From positions 2,294,001-2,358,000 of the forward strand of contig NZ_CM003594.1 of assembly GCF_001435295.1 (NCBI RefSeq): a stretch of DNA of 64,000 nt, given 5' to 3'. Of the stretch, positions 17,763 through 27,339 are shown piece after piece (within the stretch, counting starts at the first letter, position 1; each line of letters begins with the position of its first letter). The position numbers and the translations under genes were made by a program. Source of the stretch: Psychrobacter sp. P11F6 (GTDB taxonomy: Bacteria > Pseudomonadota > Gammaproteobacteria > Pseudomonadales > Moraxellaceae). The notes beneath the pieces were generated by a model. That model searched no databases. It was given only the letters and a program-made list of their open reading frames with translations, and was not told where the DNA came from.

Positions 17763-18839
17763 ATGATGCCAATTATGTCAGATATGCAAAACAACGAGTC
17801 TACTCTTTATCAAAACACCCAGTCTTACGCTCACCTTATTACTGAGCGTCATGCGATGCTAAAACCACATGCGCATCACCCGTATCAGTTGGGGGCTAGC
17901 CTATACATGCCAGCAACTCGCCAAGATATTTGGCAAGTCATTAAGCGTGATAAATTACCAACGATTAATAGTATTATCATCTGCCTAGAAGATGCCGTCA
18001 GCCATAGTGATGTTGAGCTGGCACTTGAGCGCTTGCAAACGTTGCTGCATACATGGGCGACGCATGTCGATAGCATCAATGACCCATCAAAACATGCCGA
18101 CATTCAGATTGAGCAACCAACACGCCCGCTGGTATTTATACGTCCGCGTCATCCAGCGATGTTAGAGCAGCTCTCAGGTTTTGCCCATATCGATTTGATT
18201 GATGGCTTTGTCATGCCAAAAGTCGATATGTATAGTCTGTCTAATTGGCGTATGGCTTGTCAAAATCTGAGTACTGAGCAACTATTGATGCCGACGCTTG
18301 AAACCGCAGCGCTATTTAATCCACATCATAATCAGGAATTGGCCATTGGTTTTAAAGAAGCTTTTAGCCAGCCTGTATTTGCCTTGCGTATCGGTGGCAA
18401 TGATTTGTTTGCAGCATTGCGTTTGCGACGTCCCAAAAACAGCATCGTTTATGATACCCCTATCGGCACCCTTGCCTATCAGCTGCTCGGCTGCTTTGTG
18501 CCGCATGGCTTTTATTTAACAGCGCCTGTCTTTGAATATTTGGATCAGCCAACGCTATTTATGCAAGAGCTAACCCGCGATGTTAGCTTAGGATTGGTCG
18601 GCAAAACAGTCATTCATCCAAGCCAAATTGCGCTGGTGCAACAAGCCTATTGCGTACCATTGAGCATTTTAGATGAGGCGCAAGCAATCTTGCATAGCGA
18701 GGCAAAAGCGGTGTTTAAATATAACAATACTATGCTAGAGCCTGCTACCCATCGCGCTTGGGCAACCGAAATTGTCAATCGTGCCGAGGCATGTGGCACC
18801 CTTGATGACGGTAATAATGACTATACGGCACGGTTATAA
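17763..18839 (+). CDS. HpcH/HpaI aldolase / citrate lyase beta-like protein of the Ter module
   Basis: This protein of about 358 residues has CitE-type TIM-barrel motifs: IIICLEDAV (metal-site Glu/Asp), VFIRPRHP, DGFVMPKVD, LMPTLETAALF, LRIGGNDLF and GKTVIHPSQI. Such enzymes make or break C-C bonds using an enolate stabilised by Mg2+. It is the last gene of the presumed biosynthetic set and has a perfect terminator 85 bases downstream. The 212-base gap after the StiP gene may hold a promoter, but none stands out. The start is uncertain among ATGs at 17763, 17766 and 17775, because no good Shine-Dalgarno site is visible. Confidence 0.85.
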   Translation: MMPIMSDMQNNESTLYQNTQSYAHLITERHAMLKPHAHHPYQLGASLYMPATRQDIWQVIKRDKLPTINSIIICLEDAVSHSDVELALERLQTLLHTWATHVDSINDPSKHADIQIEQPTRPLVFIRPRHPAMLEQLSGFAHIDLIDGFVMPKVDMYSLSNWRMACQNLSTEQLLMPTLETAALFNPHHNQELAIGFKEAFSQPVFALRIGGNDLFAALRLRRPKNSIVYDTPIGTLAYQLLGCFVPHGFYLTAPVFEYLDQPTLFMQELTRDVSLGLVGKTVIHPSQIALVQQAYCVPLSILDEAQAILHSEAKAVFKYNNTMLEPATHRAWATEIVNRAEACGTLDDGNNDYTARL

Positions 18840-18924
18840 ATAAGAATCTTAAGGTTAATAGGGCATGCCCTCAATCTGAACGAAAGCGCCTAAGTTTCAA
18901 ATCAATATTTTACATGCGCTCAAT

Positions 18925-18962
18925 AAAAAAGCCGTTATCACATTCAAGATAACGGCTTTTTT
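18925..18962. terminator. Bidirectional terminator at the right edge of the Ter island
   Basis: AAAAAAGCCGTTATC / GATAACGGCTTTTTT, a perfect 15-bp arm with eight-base loop, between convergent genes. Confidence 0.9.
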
Positions 18963-19036
18963 AGCACAAAGGTTCCATCACTCTATTATTATTAAAACGA
19001 TGCCTTATTTAAGGCTATTTCAAGACCAACTCAAAA

Positions 19037-19849
19037 TTAGACACAGTCCGCTAAAAAGGTGTTAATCACTCGATTGACCTGCTCAGGCTCTTCTACGGTT
19101 GCGGTATGACCAGCGCCCTTTATCACTGCCAATTTAGACCCTGCTATCGCAAAATGCATACGTTCAGCCTTTGAATAAGGGGTTGCTGTGTCCTCATCAC
19201 CGACCACAATTAATGTCGGCACCGTAATACTTCCTAGCTGATCGTAGGTGCCTGACCGCTCAATGACGCCCATCGTTGCCTTAATGACTCCGCCTTTGCG
19301 ATTGCCTTGTAGCATCGTTAACCACTGCTTACGATCAGACTTACGCAACTTATCTGTTAAAAAAGTATTGCCAAACATAATAGGCATGACCTTGTTACTC
19401 ACGCGTTTGAGACCCAGCCAACGAATGGCTTTGACCAGCTTACGATACTGCGGCACGTTTTTGGCATCTTCAGGATCAGCAGAAGTCTCTAACAGGGTAA
19501 GCGACAGCAATAGCTCAGGGCGTTTGAGTGCGACACGCTGGGCGACAAATCCACCCATCGACAACCCTAACAAATGGCATTTATGAATATCTAGTGCCTT
19601 TAATAATGCCAATGTATCCTCGGTTAAGGTTTCCATATCATAGCCAGACTTGGTTATTTCAGACTGACCTTGTCCCCGAAAATCGAACGTAATACAGCGA
19701 TAACCGGCTTTGAAATACTCAACTTGCTTGTCAAATAGGTGTGTATTCCACAGCAGACCGTGGGCAAATACCATGACGGGTTTTTGCTTATCGTTTGGCG
19801 CGCTGTCTTCATAATAAAGTTCAACATTATTGACATGAATAATTGGCAT
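19037..19849 (-). CDS. Alpha/beta-hydrolase
   Basis: This 270-residue alpha/beta-hydrolase has the oxyanion segment FAHGLLWN, the nucleophile elbow GLSMGG (Ser), an acid in VVGDEDTATP and the catalytic His in GAGHTATVEEPEQV. The fold and length fit the family of 3-oxoadipate enol-lactonases and small esterases, but the substrate cannot be told. No signal peptide is seen. ATG 19849, seven bases after AAGGA, is preferred over the GTG six bases upstream. It is a single gene; its promoter side faces a MITE-like repeat 54 bases upstream. Confidence 0.88.
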   Translation of the reverse strand: MPIIHVNNVELYYEDSAPNDKQKPVMVFAHGLLWNTHLFDKQVEYFKAGYRCITFDFRGQGQSEITKSGYDMETLTEDTLALLKALDIHKCHLLGLSMGGFVAQRVALKRPELLLSLTLLETSADPEDAKNVPQYRKLVKAIRWLGLKRVSNKVMPIMFGNTFLTDKLRKSDRKQWLTMLQGNRKGGVIKATMGVIERSGTYDQLGSITVPTLIVVGDEDTATPYSKAERMHFAIAGSKLAVIKGAGHTATVEEPEQVNRVINTFLADCV

Positions 19850-19903
19850 AACCACTTCCTTGTTGGTTTAATAAATAAAAAATCAGTCTTTAAAACCTGC
19901 CTT

Positions 19904-20079
19904 CTAGGGCGTCTCTTCATTTTAAAAATGGTGAAAAAAATGAGATAAATTGCCGCCAAACAAAGAAAACAGCACAAATAATATCGAGATATTCATCAGC
20001 TAGCTGACGCAGTTTGGCAAAATTTAGCCATTTTTAGCCCATGTAGAGAATGCTCGATTGAATTGAGGACATACCCTAG
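19904..20079. repeat. MITE-like 176-bp repeat, copy 1
   Basis: It starts CTAGGGCGTCTCTTCATTTT and ends TTGAGGACATACCCTAG, imperfect terminal inverted repeats. The inside has a central palindrome AATATCGAGATATT and inner arms AAATTGCC / GGCAAAATTT. It matches copy 2 at 49806 over its whole length and has the same size. No ORF of note. It lies in the 471-base gap between the hydrolase and enoyl-CoA hydratase genes; the rest of that gap shows nothing I can name. Confidence 0.85.
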
Positions 20080-20320
20080 CATAATTCAACCTTTCTACAG
20101 ATAGTAGCCTTATTTTTGAATGGTAGGTTTCATAATTTTAGCAATATGATAGCAGCAAAAAACACCATACCTGAATCATGTCTTAAGCGCGCACACATCC
20201 TGCTTTTATAATAAGCTCAAACTGCTATAGTATTTGGCATTGCATTATTTGTCACATTTACTGCCAATAGCTAGTGTTACCAAAAATGTTTTATAGAAAA
20301 CTCAATTAAGGATATCAGCC

Positions 20321-21118
20321 ATGTCACACCCTCTCGTCGAATATCAAGTAGAAAACCATATCGCAACCATCACGATGAACGATCCCAAAACACTGAATGC
20401 CTTTAGCACAGTGCTCAAAGATGCCATGATGAATTCACTGACGAACGCAGATGAAGATAAAGACGTCAGAGTCATCATCCTGCAAGGCGCAGGCAATAAC
20501 TTTTCAAGTGGCGGGCATATCGGTGAGATGTTAGAAAACGGCATGGAAAGCGAGGCGCTGTCGAATAAGCTAAACTTTATGGTTGGCGAAGTCGCTGAGA
20601 TTAGCTTAAAGTTGCGTAATATTCATAAGCCTATTATCGCTAAATTAGAAGGCGCAGTGGCAGGTGCTGGCATGAACTTGGCACTGACTTGTGATTTTCG
20701 CATAGCCGCTGATAATGCCAAATTTGTGCAAGCCTTTGTCAATATCGGTCTAATACCAGATGCTGGCGGCATTTATTTACTGAATCAATTGATCGGTGTG
20801 GCAAAAACCACTGAGATGGTCATGCTTGGCGATAAACTCAAAGCGGAAGATATGGCACGCTTAAACTTGGTTAATGATGTGGTCAGTAGCGACGAGCTGG
20901 ATGCTAGCGTACTGGCATTGGCAACGCGCCTGAGCAATCTGCCCGGAAAAGCATTGGCATCAATGAAGCATATGATTAATACACACGCTTATATGGGTCT
21001 CAATGAAGCGCTCGATATGGAAGTGGATCAACAGACCATGCTTGCTAAAACGGATGATTTTAAAGAAGGTATTACCGCATTTATGGAAAAACGTAAGCCT
21101 GTTTATCAAGGTAAATAA
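20321..21118 (+). CDS. Enoyl-CoA hydratase/isomerase family protein
   Basis: This 265-residue crotonase-fold protein has ITMNDPKTLNAFS, the oxyanion-hole segment NNFSSGGHIGEML (first backbone NH) and EGAVAGAGMNLALTCDFRIA (second). Gly replaces Ala in the usual FSAGxD motif. Of the two usual hydratase glutamates, the region PDAGGIYLL suggests one acidic residue has become Asp, as in isomerases and some degradation-linked members. It probably acts on a CoA thioester in fatty acid or aromatic catabolism; exact substrate unknown. AAGGA precedes the ATG. It is monocistronic with a strong terminator. Confidence 0.88.
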   Translation: MSHPLVEYQVENHIATITMNDPKTLNAFSTVLKDAMMNSLTNADEDKDVRVIILQGAGNNFSSGGHIGEMLENGMESEALSNKLNFMVGEVAEISLKLRNIHKPIIAKLEGAVAGAGMNLALTCDFRIAADNAKFVQAFVNIGLIPDAGGIYLLNQLIGVAKTTEMVMLGDKLKAEDMARLNLVNDVVSSDELDASVLALATRLSNLPGKALASMKHMINTHAYMGLNEALDMEVDQQTMLAKTDDFKEGITAFMEKRKPVYQGK

Positions 21119-21151
21119 TAACCTGATCACACTTTGTTTTGCGCTATCATC

Positions 21152-21181
21152 AAAAAGGCTGCCTAATGGCAGCCTTTTTTT
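21152..21181. terminator. Terminator between the enoyl-CoA hydratase and PACE genes
   Basis: AAAAAGGCTGCC, loop TAAT, GGCAGCCTTTTTT. Symmetric and probably used from both sides. Confidence 0.9.
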
Positions 21182-21242
21182 AGGTCATACGATATCAAGA
21201 AAATTCTGTATTAAACATATCTTTAAGTAACACTTTTAACTC

Positions 21243-21686
21243 TTAAGAATCAGAGGCTATTTTATAGTGATGCGGTAAAGTAAATATCTTGTCAAAACCC
21301 AAGGTAAAGATAAAGGTATAAACCAAGAAAAATAGCAGTAACGCTGCTTCCATCATAAAGGCTTTGATTAAACCAACATCATACCAGATCATATAAAGTG
21401 GTAAGCAAATCAACACCAATCCGCCTTCAAATCCTAATGCATGCGCACTGCGAATGAGTAAGGTACGCTTTGCCACCTGCTTGCGACGTTCCCACGCTTC
21501 AAAAGCTGTATTGTATAAGAAGTTCCAAATCACTGCTGCCAATGACACCATCACAGCGACCGGTAAAGACTCTGCCGCGTCGCTATCGCTGAGTTTCATC
21601 AATACGAAAGTAGAAGAAATGATAGCGATAAGCTCGAAAATAGTCACATAGACGATACGACGTTTGAGTGGGGATAAAGTAATCAA
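21243..21686 (-). CDS. PACE-family efflux transporter (AceI-like)
   Basis: This 147-residue protein with four membrane helices has two tandem bacterial transmembrane pair (BTP) units. The first has LKRRIVYVTIFELIAI with the conserved membrane Glu and VIWNFLYNTAFEAWERR. The second has RSAHALGFEGGLVLICLPL and VYTFIFTLGFDKIF. PACE proteins such as Acinetobacter AceI export chlorhexidine and short-chain diamines by proton antiport. No ATG is available. TTG 21686, six bases after GGAG, gives a length close to AceI and starts just before the conserved KRR. A longer TTG start at 21731 is possible. It lies downstream of the DUF805 gene. Confidence 0.88.
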   Translation of the reverse strand: MITLSPLKRRIVYVTIFELIAIISSTFVLMKLSDSDAAESLPVAVMVSLAAVIWNFLYNTAFEAWERRKQVAKRTLLIRSAHALGFEGGLVLICLPLYMIWYDVGLIKAFMMEAALLLFFLVYTFIFTLGFDKIFTLPHHYKIASDS

Positions 21687-21864
21687 CCAAGACTCCAAAG
21701 CACTTGAGCGTAAACAAAAAGTGCCTATCAAAGTATCGGTCCGTCCCGAGATAGAAAAGATAGATTCATTACAGAGCCACGGTTTCCGCCTGCTGCTATA
21801 TTATACCTAATATAACCGGGAAAATCAGTTAGTGCTTATGTCAAAATCAGACATCAAAAATCGC

Positions 21865-22317
21865 TTATTTTGCTGGTTGACCCCATTGATTTGTTTCATG
21901 CTTAGTGTCGCTTGCAAGAAATATAATCAATAAAATACCTAATAATGGAATAAGTGATATTAAAATCCACCATCCTGAGCGATTGGTATCGTGCAATCTA
22001 CGTATAGTAACCGCTAAGTTTGGTATGAACAAACCGAGTGCAACTAGTATATAAAACAACCCTACGCCCGTATCAAAGATGATCGTATCTAGGATCATAG
22101 CAATAATCATTAACCCTGTTTGTATAAGCAAGAAATACCAGTACTCTTTACGGCGAGCGCGCCCAGAGAAATTGGTATAATTTCTCAAGCCTTTCTTGAA
22201 CCAGTCGATGATGCCATAGTTTGCTTCAGCGCTATGATTATTAGCCATTACAGAGTTGTTCAAAGGTGGCGGCGTCGCTTTATCAAGCATACTTCTACTT
22301 TCTATCGGATTTGTCAT
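21865..22317 (-). CDS. DUF805 membrane protein
   Basis: This 150-residue protein has the DUF805 signature: YTNFSGRARRKEYWYFLL, then three or four membrane helices, IPNLAVTIRRLHDTNRSGWW between them, and a C-terminal NQWGQPAK. The first 40 residues are soluble and variable. DUF805 proteins are inner-membrane proteins of unknown function. It lies 177 bases after acnB with a terminator between and is probably transcribed alone or with the PACE gene. Confidence 0.88.
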   Translation of the reverse strand: MTNPIESRSMLDKATPPPLNNSVMANNHSAEANYGIIDWFKKGLRNYTNFSGRARRKEYWYFLLIQTGLMIIAMILDTIIFDTGVGLFYILVALGLFIPNLAVTIRRLHDTNRSGWWILISLIPLLGILLIIFLASDTKHETNQWGQPAK

Positions 22318-22432
22318 TTTTAGTCTCTAAAGGTGAAAGTCGCTGATTAAGAATTAATGAGCAGCTTGCATTATAATTACTCAATAAAAGTTTGCAAAGA
22401 CTTATTGATATTTTTGAACTTTTATCCTTAAC

Positions 22433-22462
22433 AAAAAACCTCGCATCATAAGACACGAGGTT
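22433..22462 (-). terminator. Terminator of acnB
   Basis: On the reverse strand AACCTCG and CGAGGTT form a stem around an 11-base loop followed by a T run. Confidence 0.8.
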
Positions 22463-22494
22463 CGTTTTAAATAATCTAAATTTTCAAACCAAAA

Positions 22495-25098
22495 CTAGGT
22501 CAACTGAGCAACGTTAATTTTGTCGGCTTCTTCAGTATAAGAATCCATACGATCGAAGTTCATGTACTGATACACTTCCTCGCCCATGCTATCAAGCATA
22601 CCAGCGTACTGCTGATATTCTTCGTTGGTTGGCAACTTACCAAGTACCGCTGCTACGGCTGCAAGCTCTGCAGAAGCTAGGTATACGTTAGCGCCTTGAC
22701 CGAGACGGTTCGGGAAGTTACGAGTTGACGTCGATACCGCCGTAGACTTCGGTGCGATACGTGCTTGGTTACCCATACATAGTGAACAACCTGGCATCTC
22801 AGTACGAGCGCCGGCTTGAGCGTAGATGTTGTAGTAACCTTCTTCCATCAACTGACGCGCATCCATCTTAGTAGGTGGTGCAATCCATAGACGAGTTTTC
22901 AAACTACCTGCTGGGACATCTTGTAGCAATTTACCAGCAGCGCGGAAATGACCAATGTTGGTCATACATGAACCAATGAATACTTCATCAATGGTATCGC
23001 CAGCGACATCAGCCAATGTTTTTGCATCGTCTGGATCGTTCGGGCAGCAAAGGATAGGCTCTTTGATAGTGCTCATATCGATAGTCATGTCGATAGCGTA
23101 TTCTGCATCAGCATCAGCACGCAATAGGCTTGGGTTCGCTAGCCATTCTTGCATCTGCTCGATACGACGGCTGATAGTACGTGCATCGCCATAGCCTTCT
23201 GAGATCATCCACTTTAGAAGCGTGATGTTTGAGTTTAAATACTCAGTCACTGATGCTTCAGACAAAGTGATGGTACAACCAGCAGCACTACGCTCAGCTG
23301 AGGCATCAGATAGCTCAAATGCTTGCTCAGCGGTCAAGTCTTCTAGACCTTCGATCTCTAAGATACGACCATTGAACTCGTTGATTTTGCCTTTCTTATC
23401 AACGGTCAATAGACCTTCTTTGATCGCTTGATAAGGGATCGCATGAACCAAGTCACGCAACGTGATACCAGCCTGACGTTCGCCAACGAAGCGGACACGG
23501 ACAGATTCAGGCATATCAAGTGGCATAACACCAGTCGCTGCTGCGAATGCTACTAGACCAGAACCTGCTGGGAATGAGATACCCATTGGGAAACGAGTAT
23601 GCGAGTCACCACCAGTACCGACGGTATCTGGAAGTAGCATACGGTTCAACCAGCTATGAATGATACCATCACCTGGACGTAAGCTTACGCCGCCACGGTT
23701 CATGATAAAGTCAGGTAGTGTGTGCTGAGTCTCAACGTCAACTGGCTTTGGATAAGCGGCAGTGTGACAGAATGACTGCATTACTAAGTCTGCTTGGAAA
23801 CCTAGGCAAGCCAAATCTTTTAGCTCATCACGAGTCATCGGACCAGTCGTATCCTGAGAGCCAACTGTCGTCATTTTAGGCTCACAGTACATGCCCGGAC
23901 GTACGCCTTCTAGACCACAAGCTTTACCAACCATTTTTTGTGCTAGGGTAAAACCCTTACCCGTATCAACTGGCTCTTCTGGCTTAGCAAAGATATCTGA
24001 ATGTCCAAGACCCATGTACGCGCGGGCACGATTGGTCAAACCACGACCAACGATCAATGGAATACGACCGCCAGCACGAACTTCATCAAGCAATGTTGGT
24101 GAGTTCAATTTGAACGTAGACAACACTTCATCTGAATCATGCTTAGTGATTTTGCCTTCATACGGATAGATGTCAAACACATCACCCATGTTTAGGTTAT
24201 CAACCGCTACTTTTTCGATTGGCAATGCGCCAGAATCTTCCATGGTGTTAAAGAAGATAGGAGCGATATTGTTACCTAATACGAGACCGCCGCCACGTTT
24301 GTTCGGCACGTTAGGGATATCATCGCCCATGAGCCACAATACTGAGTTGGTCGCAGACTTACGGCTAGAACCCGTACCAACCACATCACCAACATAAGCA
24401 AGTGGATGACCTTTTTCTTTTAGTGCTTCGATTTGCTTCATTGGACCAACAACGCCCTCTTCGTCAGCAGTGATACCGTCGCGAGAGTTTTTGTGCATGG
24501 CTAATGAATGCAATGGGATATCAGGGCGGCTCCACGCATCTTGCGCAGGCGACAAGTCATCGGTGTTGGTTTCGCCAGTCACTTTAAACGTTGTATAAGT
24601 CGTCTTTGCTGGTACAGCATCACGGTTCAAGAACCATTCAGCGTCAGCCCAAGATTGAACCACTTCTTTAGCGATAGCATTGCCCGCTTCTGCTTTTTCA
24701 GTCACGTCATTGAACGCGTCAAACACCAGTAACGTCTTTTTCAACGCTTCAGCAGCGTCTTGTGCAACTTCGCTGTCATCCAGTGCCGCAACCAATGGTT
24801 GAACGTTGTAGCCACCTTGCATCGTGCCTAGGATTTGAACCGCTTTTTGCTTGCTAATAAGTGGTGAAGAGGTTTCACCCTTAAGGATCGCTGCTAAAAA
24901 CGCCGCTTTAACGTATGCCGCTTGGTCAACGCCAGCAGGAATACGGTTTTCTAGCAGGTTCATCAAGAACGCATCTTCGCCTGCTGGTGGATTCTTTAGT
25001 AGTTCAACCAACTCTGCTACTTGTTTTTCATTCAGTGGTAGCGGAACCGTTCCTAGCTCAGCACGTTCTTCGACATGTTTACGATAAGCTTCTAACAC
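22495..25098 (-). CDS. acnB: Aconitate hydratase B
   Basis: This 867-residue protein is the bifunctional aconitase / 2-methylisocitrate dehydratase of the TCA cycle. It has the AcnB domain order: HEAT-like N-terminus ([20 protein letters not shown]), swivel domain ([18 protein letters not shown]), then the three-domain core. The [4Fe-4S] ligands are seen in [14 protein letters not shown] and in [14 protein letters not shown]. Length matches E. coli AcnB. The start is GTG, eight bases after GAGGA. In E. coli AcnB is also an iron-responsive RNA-binding protein; nothing here tests that. The 440-base gap upstream shows no clear promoter by eye. Confidence 0.97.
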   Translation of the reverse strand: MLEAYRKHVEERAELGTVPLPLNEKQVAELVELLKNPPAGEDAFLMNLLENRIPAGVDQAAYVKAAFLAAILKGETSSPLISKQKAVQILGTMQGGYNVQPLVAALDDSEVAQDAAEALKKTLLVFDAFNDVTEKAEAGNAIAKEVVQSWADAEWFLNRDAVPAKTTYTTFKVTGETNTDDLSPAQDAWSRPDIPLHSLAMHKNSRDGITADEEGVVGPMKQIEALKEKGHPLAYVGDVVGTGSSRKSATNSVLWLMGDDIPNVPNKRGGGLVLGNNIAPIFFNTMEDSGALPIEKVAVDNLNMGDVFDIYPYEGKITKHDSDEVLSTFKLNSPTLLDEVRAGGRIPLIVGRGLTNRARAYMGLGHSDIFAKPEEPVDTGKGFTLAQKMVGKACGLEGVRPGMYCEPKMTTVGSQDTTGPMTRDELKDLACLGFQADLVMQSFCHTAAYPKPVDVETQHTLPDFIMNRGGVSLRPGDGIIHSWLNRMLLPDTVGTGGDSHTRFPMGISFPAGSGLVAFAAATGVMPLDMPESVRVRFVGERQAGITLRDLVHAIPYQAIKEGLLTVDKKGKINEFNGRILEIEGLEDLTAEQAFELSDASAERSAAGCTITLSEASVTEYLNSNITLLKWMISEGYGDARTISRRIEQMQEWLANPSLLRADADAEYAIDMTIDMSTIKEPILCCPNDPDDAKTLADVAGDTIDEVFIGSCMTNIGHFRAAGKLLQDVPAGSLKTRLWIAPPTKMDARQLMEEGYYNIYAQAGARTEMPGCSLCMGNQARIAPKSTAVSTSTRNFPNRLGQGANVYLASAELAAVAAVLGKLPTNEEYQQYAGMLDSMGEEVYQYMNFDRMDSYTEEADKINVAQLT

Positions 25099-25538
25099 AA
25101 TAGTCGTCCTCGTCAGTTGGGAGTATTAGTACATTACGTGGGTAGTCAGCATGACCGCCTGCGTCTATATACTAGATGGAATAATTATTGGTGCAATCAT
25201 AGCTTAAAACGCCCTGAATGTTAATGGCTCAGCCTTTAAAAGGCTCATAAAGCGGTTATAAAGGGCTCATATTGAACATTTATTATATAAATAGTACCAT
25301 CAACAATATGATTGAGCAGCCTTGCACAATCGATATACAGCTTGTCATTTTAGTCAAGCACCGCTCGATTTATGAGTAAATAAATACGCTGTGACTGCTA
25401 GACGCTTTGTAGGATATTATTTGATAAAATGTCATCTTGATACGATAGCTTAGAGAAAATATCACTTAGAAAAATAACGCTTGAAAAAACAGCTTTTATT
25501 AACCATATACTAAACGAATAAACATTAAGGATGATGAT
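25099..25538. other. Divergent intergenic region, acnB / carboxymuconolactone decarboxylase-like gene
   Basis: This 440-base AT-rich region between divergent genes must carry both promoters. I could not assign -35/-10 pairs or an operator with confidence and saw no ORF, hairpin terminator or repeat. Confidence 0.4.
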
Positions 25539-25994
25539 ATGGATAGTAGTGCAATGGAAAACAAAAATAGAGAAAACAGCGATATGGAAAACAGCCATAT
25601 AAAGAGTAACGCTAATTATCAAAACGGTCTCAAAGTTCGCACCGAGGTCATGGGTGCAGAGCACGTCAAACGCTCGCTTGACAGCGCGACTGGGTTCACT
25701 CAGCCATTACAGGATTGGATTATCGAACACGCTTGGGGCAGCACATGGCAAGATGACTCAGTATTGCCGCGCAAATATCGCTCATTAATCACCATTGCTT
25801 TTTTAATTGCGCAAAAAAGCCCAACTGAGCTAAAAGGACACATTCGAGGTGCCATCAATAATGGCGCAACTGTCGCTGAGATTCGAGAAGTATTAATGCA
25901 CAGTTTACCCTACTGCGGTGCGCCTGCCACCCAAGAAGCATTTCGTGCTGCCATAGAAACCCTGAATGAGTTGAATATTGATATAGATATTTAA
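25539..25994 (+). CDS. Carboxymuconolactone decarboxylase family protein
   Basis: This 151-residue protein is all-helical after a polar 30-residue lead. It has the family pattern LPRKYRSLITIAFLIAQ, ELKGHIRGAINNGATVAEIREVL and HSLPYCGAPATQEAFRAA. It resembles PcaC-type decarboxylases more than AhpD: only one Cys is present and the AhpD CxxC peroxidase motif is missing. A hydratase or decarboxylase role on a small carboxylic acid is possible, but no aromatic pathway genes lie nearby. A strong AAGGATGATGAT site precedes the ATG. Confidence 0.85.
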   Translation: MDSSAMENKNRENSDMENSHIKSNANYQNGLKVRTEVMGAEHVKRSLDSATGFTQPLQDWIIEHAWGSTWQDDSVLPRKYRSLITIAFLIAQKSPTELKGHIRGAINNGATVAEIREVLMHSLPYCGAPATQEAFRAAIETLNELNIDIDI

Positions 25995-26088
25995 AACTAT
26001 GGTTGCGAGACAAACCATAGTAGCCTTAATGATCCACCTCAAAATGATCAGTTAAACATTATTCATTGAAAATTAGCCCCTAAGTTTC

Positions 26089-26097
26089 TGCTATAAT
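26089..26097 (+). promoter_or_regulatory. Extended -10 promoter element of lipA
   Basis: TGCTATAAT, a consensus extended -10 (TGnTATAAT), lies 72 bases before the lipA ATG. No good -35 is at 17 bases; TTGAAA occurs at 20 bases. Confidence 0.5.
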
Positions 26098-26168
26098 GTC
26101 CTCACTCACAACACATTCTAATAATTCCATAAACCCTTATGCTATAAAGGGTTAAGAGATACTTTATT

Positions 26169-27212
26169 ATGACAACTGCCGTACAAACACATGTGCCTGC
26201 TGCTAAGGTCAAACCTAAAAAAGCCATTCAAGGCGAAAAACTACGTGGCTATGATAAAGTTGCCCGTATCCCAATTAAAGTGATTCCGACCATCGAGGCA
26301 AAGAAAAAGCCAGATTGGATTCGGGTTAAAATGTCCTCGCCCGCTGAAGTAGCTCGTATCAAAGCCACCTTGCGTGAGCAAAAGCTCTATACCGTTTGTG
26401 AGGAAGCGGCCTGCCCTAACCTGCCGCAGTGCTTCGCTGATGGTACCGCGACCTTTATGATTATGGGTGATATCTGTACGCGTCGCTGTCCGTTCTGTGA
26501 CGTCGGTCATGGTCGTCCGAATGAGCTAGATGCAGATGAACCGCGCCACACTGCCGAGACTATTTTAGGTTTGCAGCTTAAGTATGCGGTAATCACCTCT
26601 GTGGATCGTGACGATCTAAAAGATGGCGGCGCGGCGCATTTCGTCGAAGTGCTCAATGAATCTCGCGCACTTAGCCCGAATTGCCTCATTGAAATATTGG
26701 TACCAGATTTCCGTGGTCGTATGGAAGTAGCATTAGACTTGTTGACTGAAACACCGCCAGATGTCTTTAACCATAACATCGAAACCGTGCCTCGTTTATA
26801 TAAAGCCTTCCGCCCAGGTTCTGACTATCAGCATTCGTTAGATTTGCTCAAACTCTATAAAGAGCGTCGCCCTGATATCGCAACCAAGTGCGGCTTTATG
26901 GTTGGCCTTGGTGAGACCGAAGAAGAGATTTATGCGCTGCTTGATGACCTAAAAGCGCACAATGTGGATATGATTACGGTTGGTCAGTATCTGCAACCTA
27001 GTAAAAACCACGCGCCTGTCGATCGTTATGTCCATCCAGACGAGTTCCAGCGTTATATGGATTATGGTAAAAAAATTGGCTTCTTTAACATTTGGGCAGG
27101 CCCAATGGTACGCTCAAGCTACTTTGCCGATCGTCAATATTACGGCGAAGACTGCCCAGCGCCAATCCGTAGTAAAAAAGCATTGGCAGCAGAAGGCAAA
27201 CTTGGCTGCTAA
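26169..27212 (+). CDS. lipA: Lipoyl synthase
   Basis: This 347-residue radical SAM enzyme inserts two sulfurs into octanoyl-ACP or octanoyl-lipoyl domains. Both iron-sulfur clusters are ligated as expected. The auxiliary cluster has C77, C82 and C88 ([12 protein letters not shown], a CX4CX5C motif). The radical SAM cluster has C103, C107 and C110 (CTRRCPFC). The C-terminal segment [12 protein letters not shown] includes the RSS motif that supplies a Ser ligand in LipA. The first ~50 residues are basic and variable. No lipB neighbour is present. A bidirectional terminator follows. Confidence 0.97.
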   Translation: MTTAVQTHVPAAKVKPKKAIQGEKLRGYDKVARIPIKVIPTIEAKKKPDWIRVKMSSPAEVARIKATLREQKLYTVCEEAACPNLPQCFADGTATFMIMGDICTRRCPFCDVGHGRPNELDADEPRHTAETILGLQLKYAVITSVDRDDLKDGGAAHFVEVLNESRALSPNCLIEILVPDFRGRMEVALDLLTETPPDVFNHNIETVPRLYKAFRPGSDYQHSLDLLKLYKERRPDIATKCGFMVGLGETEEEIYALLDDLKAHNVDMITVGQYLQPSKNHAPVDRYVHPDEFQRYMDYGKKIGFFNIWAGPMVRSSYFADRQYYGEDCPAPIRSKKALAAEGKLGC

Positions 27213-27259
27213 GTGTCGGGGTTTAATGAGCTAATGCTTAAAAATTAAGTTGAGCATGT

Positions 27260-27299
27260 AAAAAGGGTGAATAACATAAACTGTTATTCACCCTTTTTT
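27260..27299. terminator. Bidirectional terminator between lipA and the TRAP permease
   Basis: AAAAAGGGTGAATAACA / TGTTATTCACCCTTTTTT, a perfect long stem with a five-base loop between convergent genes. Confidence 0.93.
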
Positions 27300-27339
27300 A
27301 TGACTTTAATAAATTATTAAAACCTTCAACCGAAACGCC

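Noticed and set aside
17489..17845. Forward ORF of 118 residues between the StiP and aldolase genes
   Set aside because: It overlaps the end of one real gene and the start of the next in another frame, has no ribosome site and shows low-complexity, non-protein-like sequence.
18859..18875. TAGGGCATGCCCTCAAT as a degraded repeat end
   Set aside because: Similar to the repeat terminus over 17 bases but without further likeness; could be chance.
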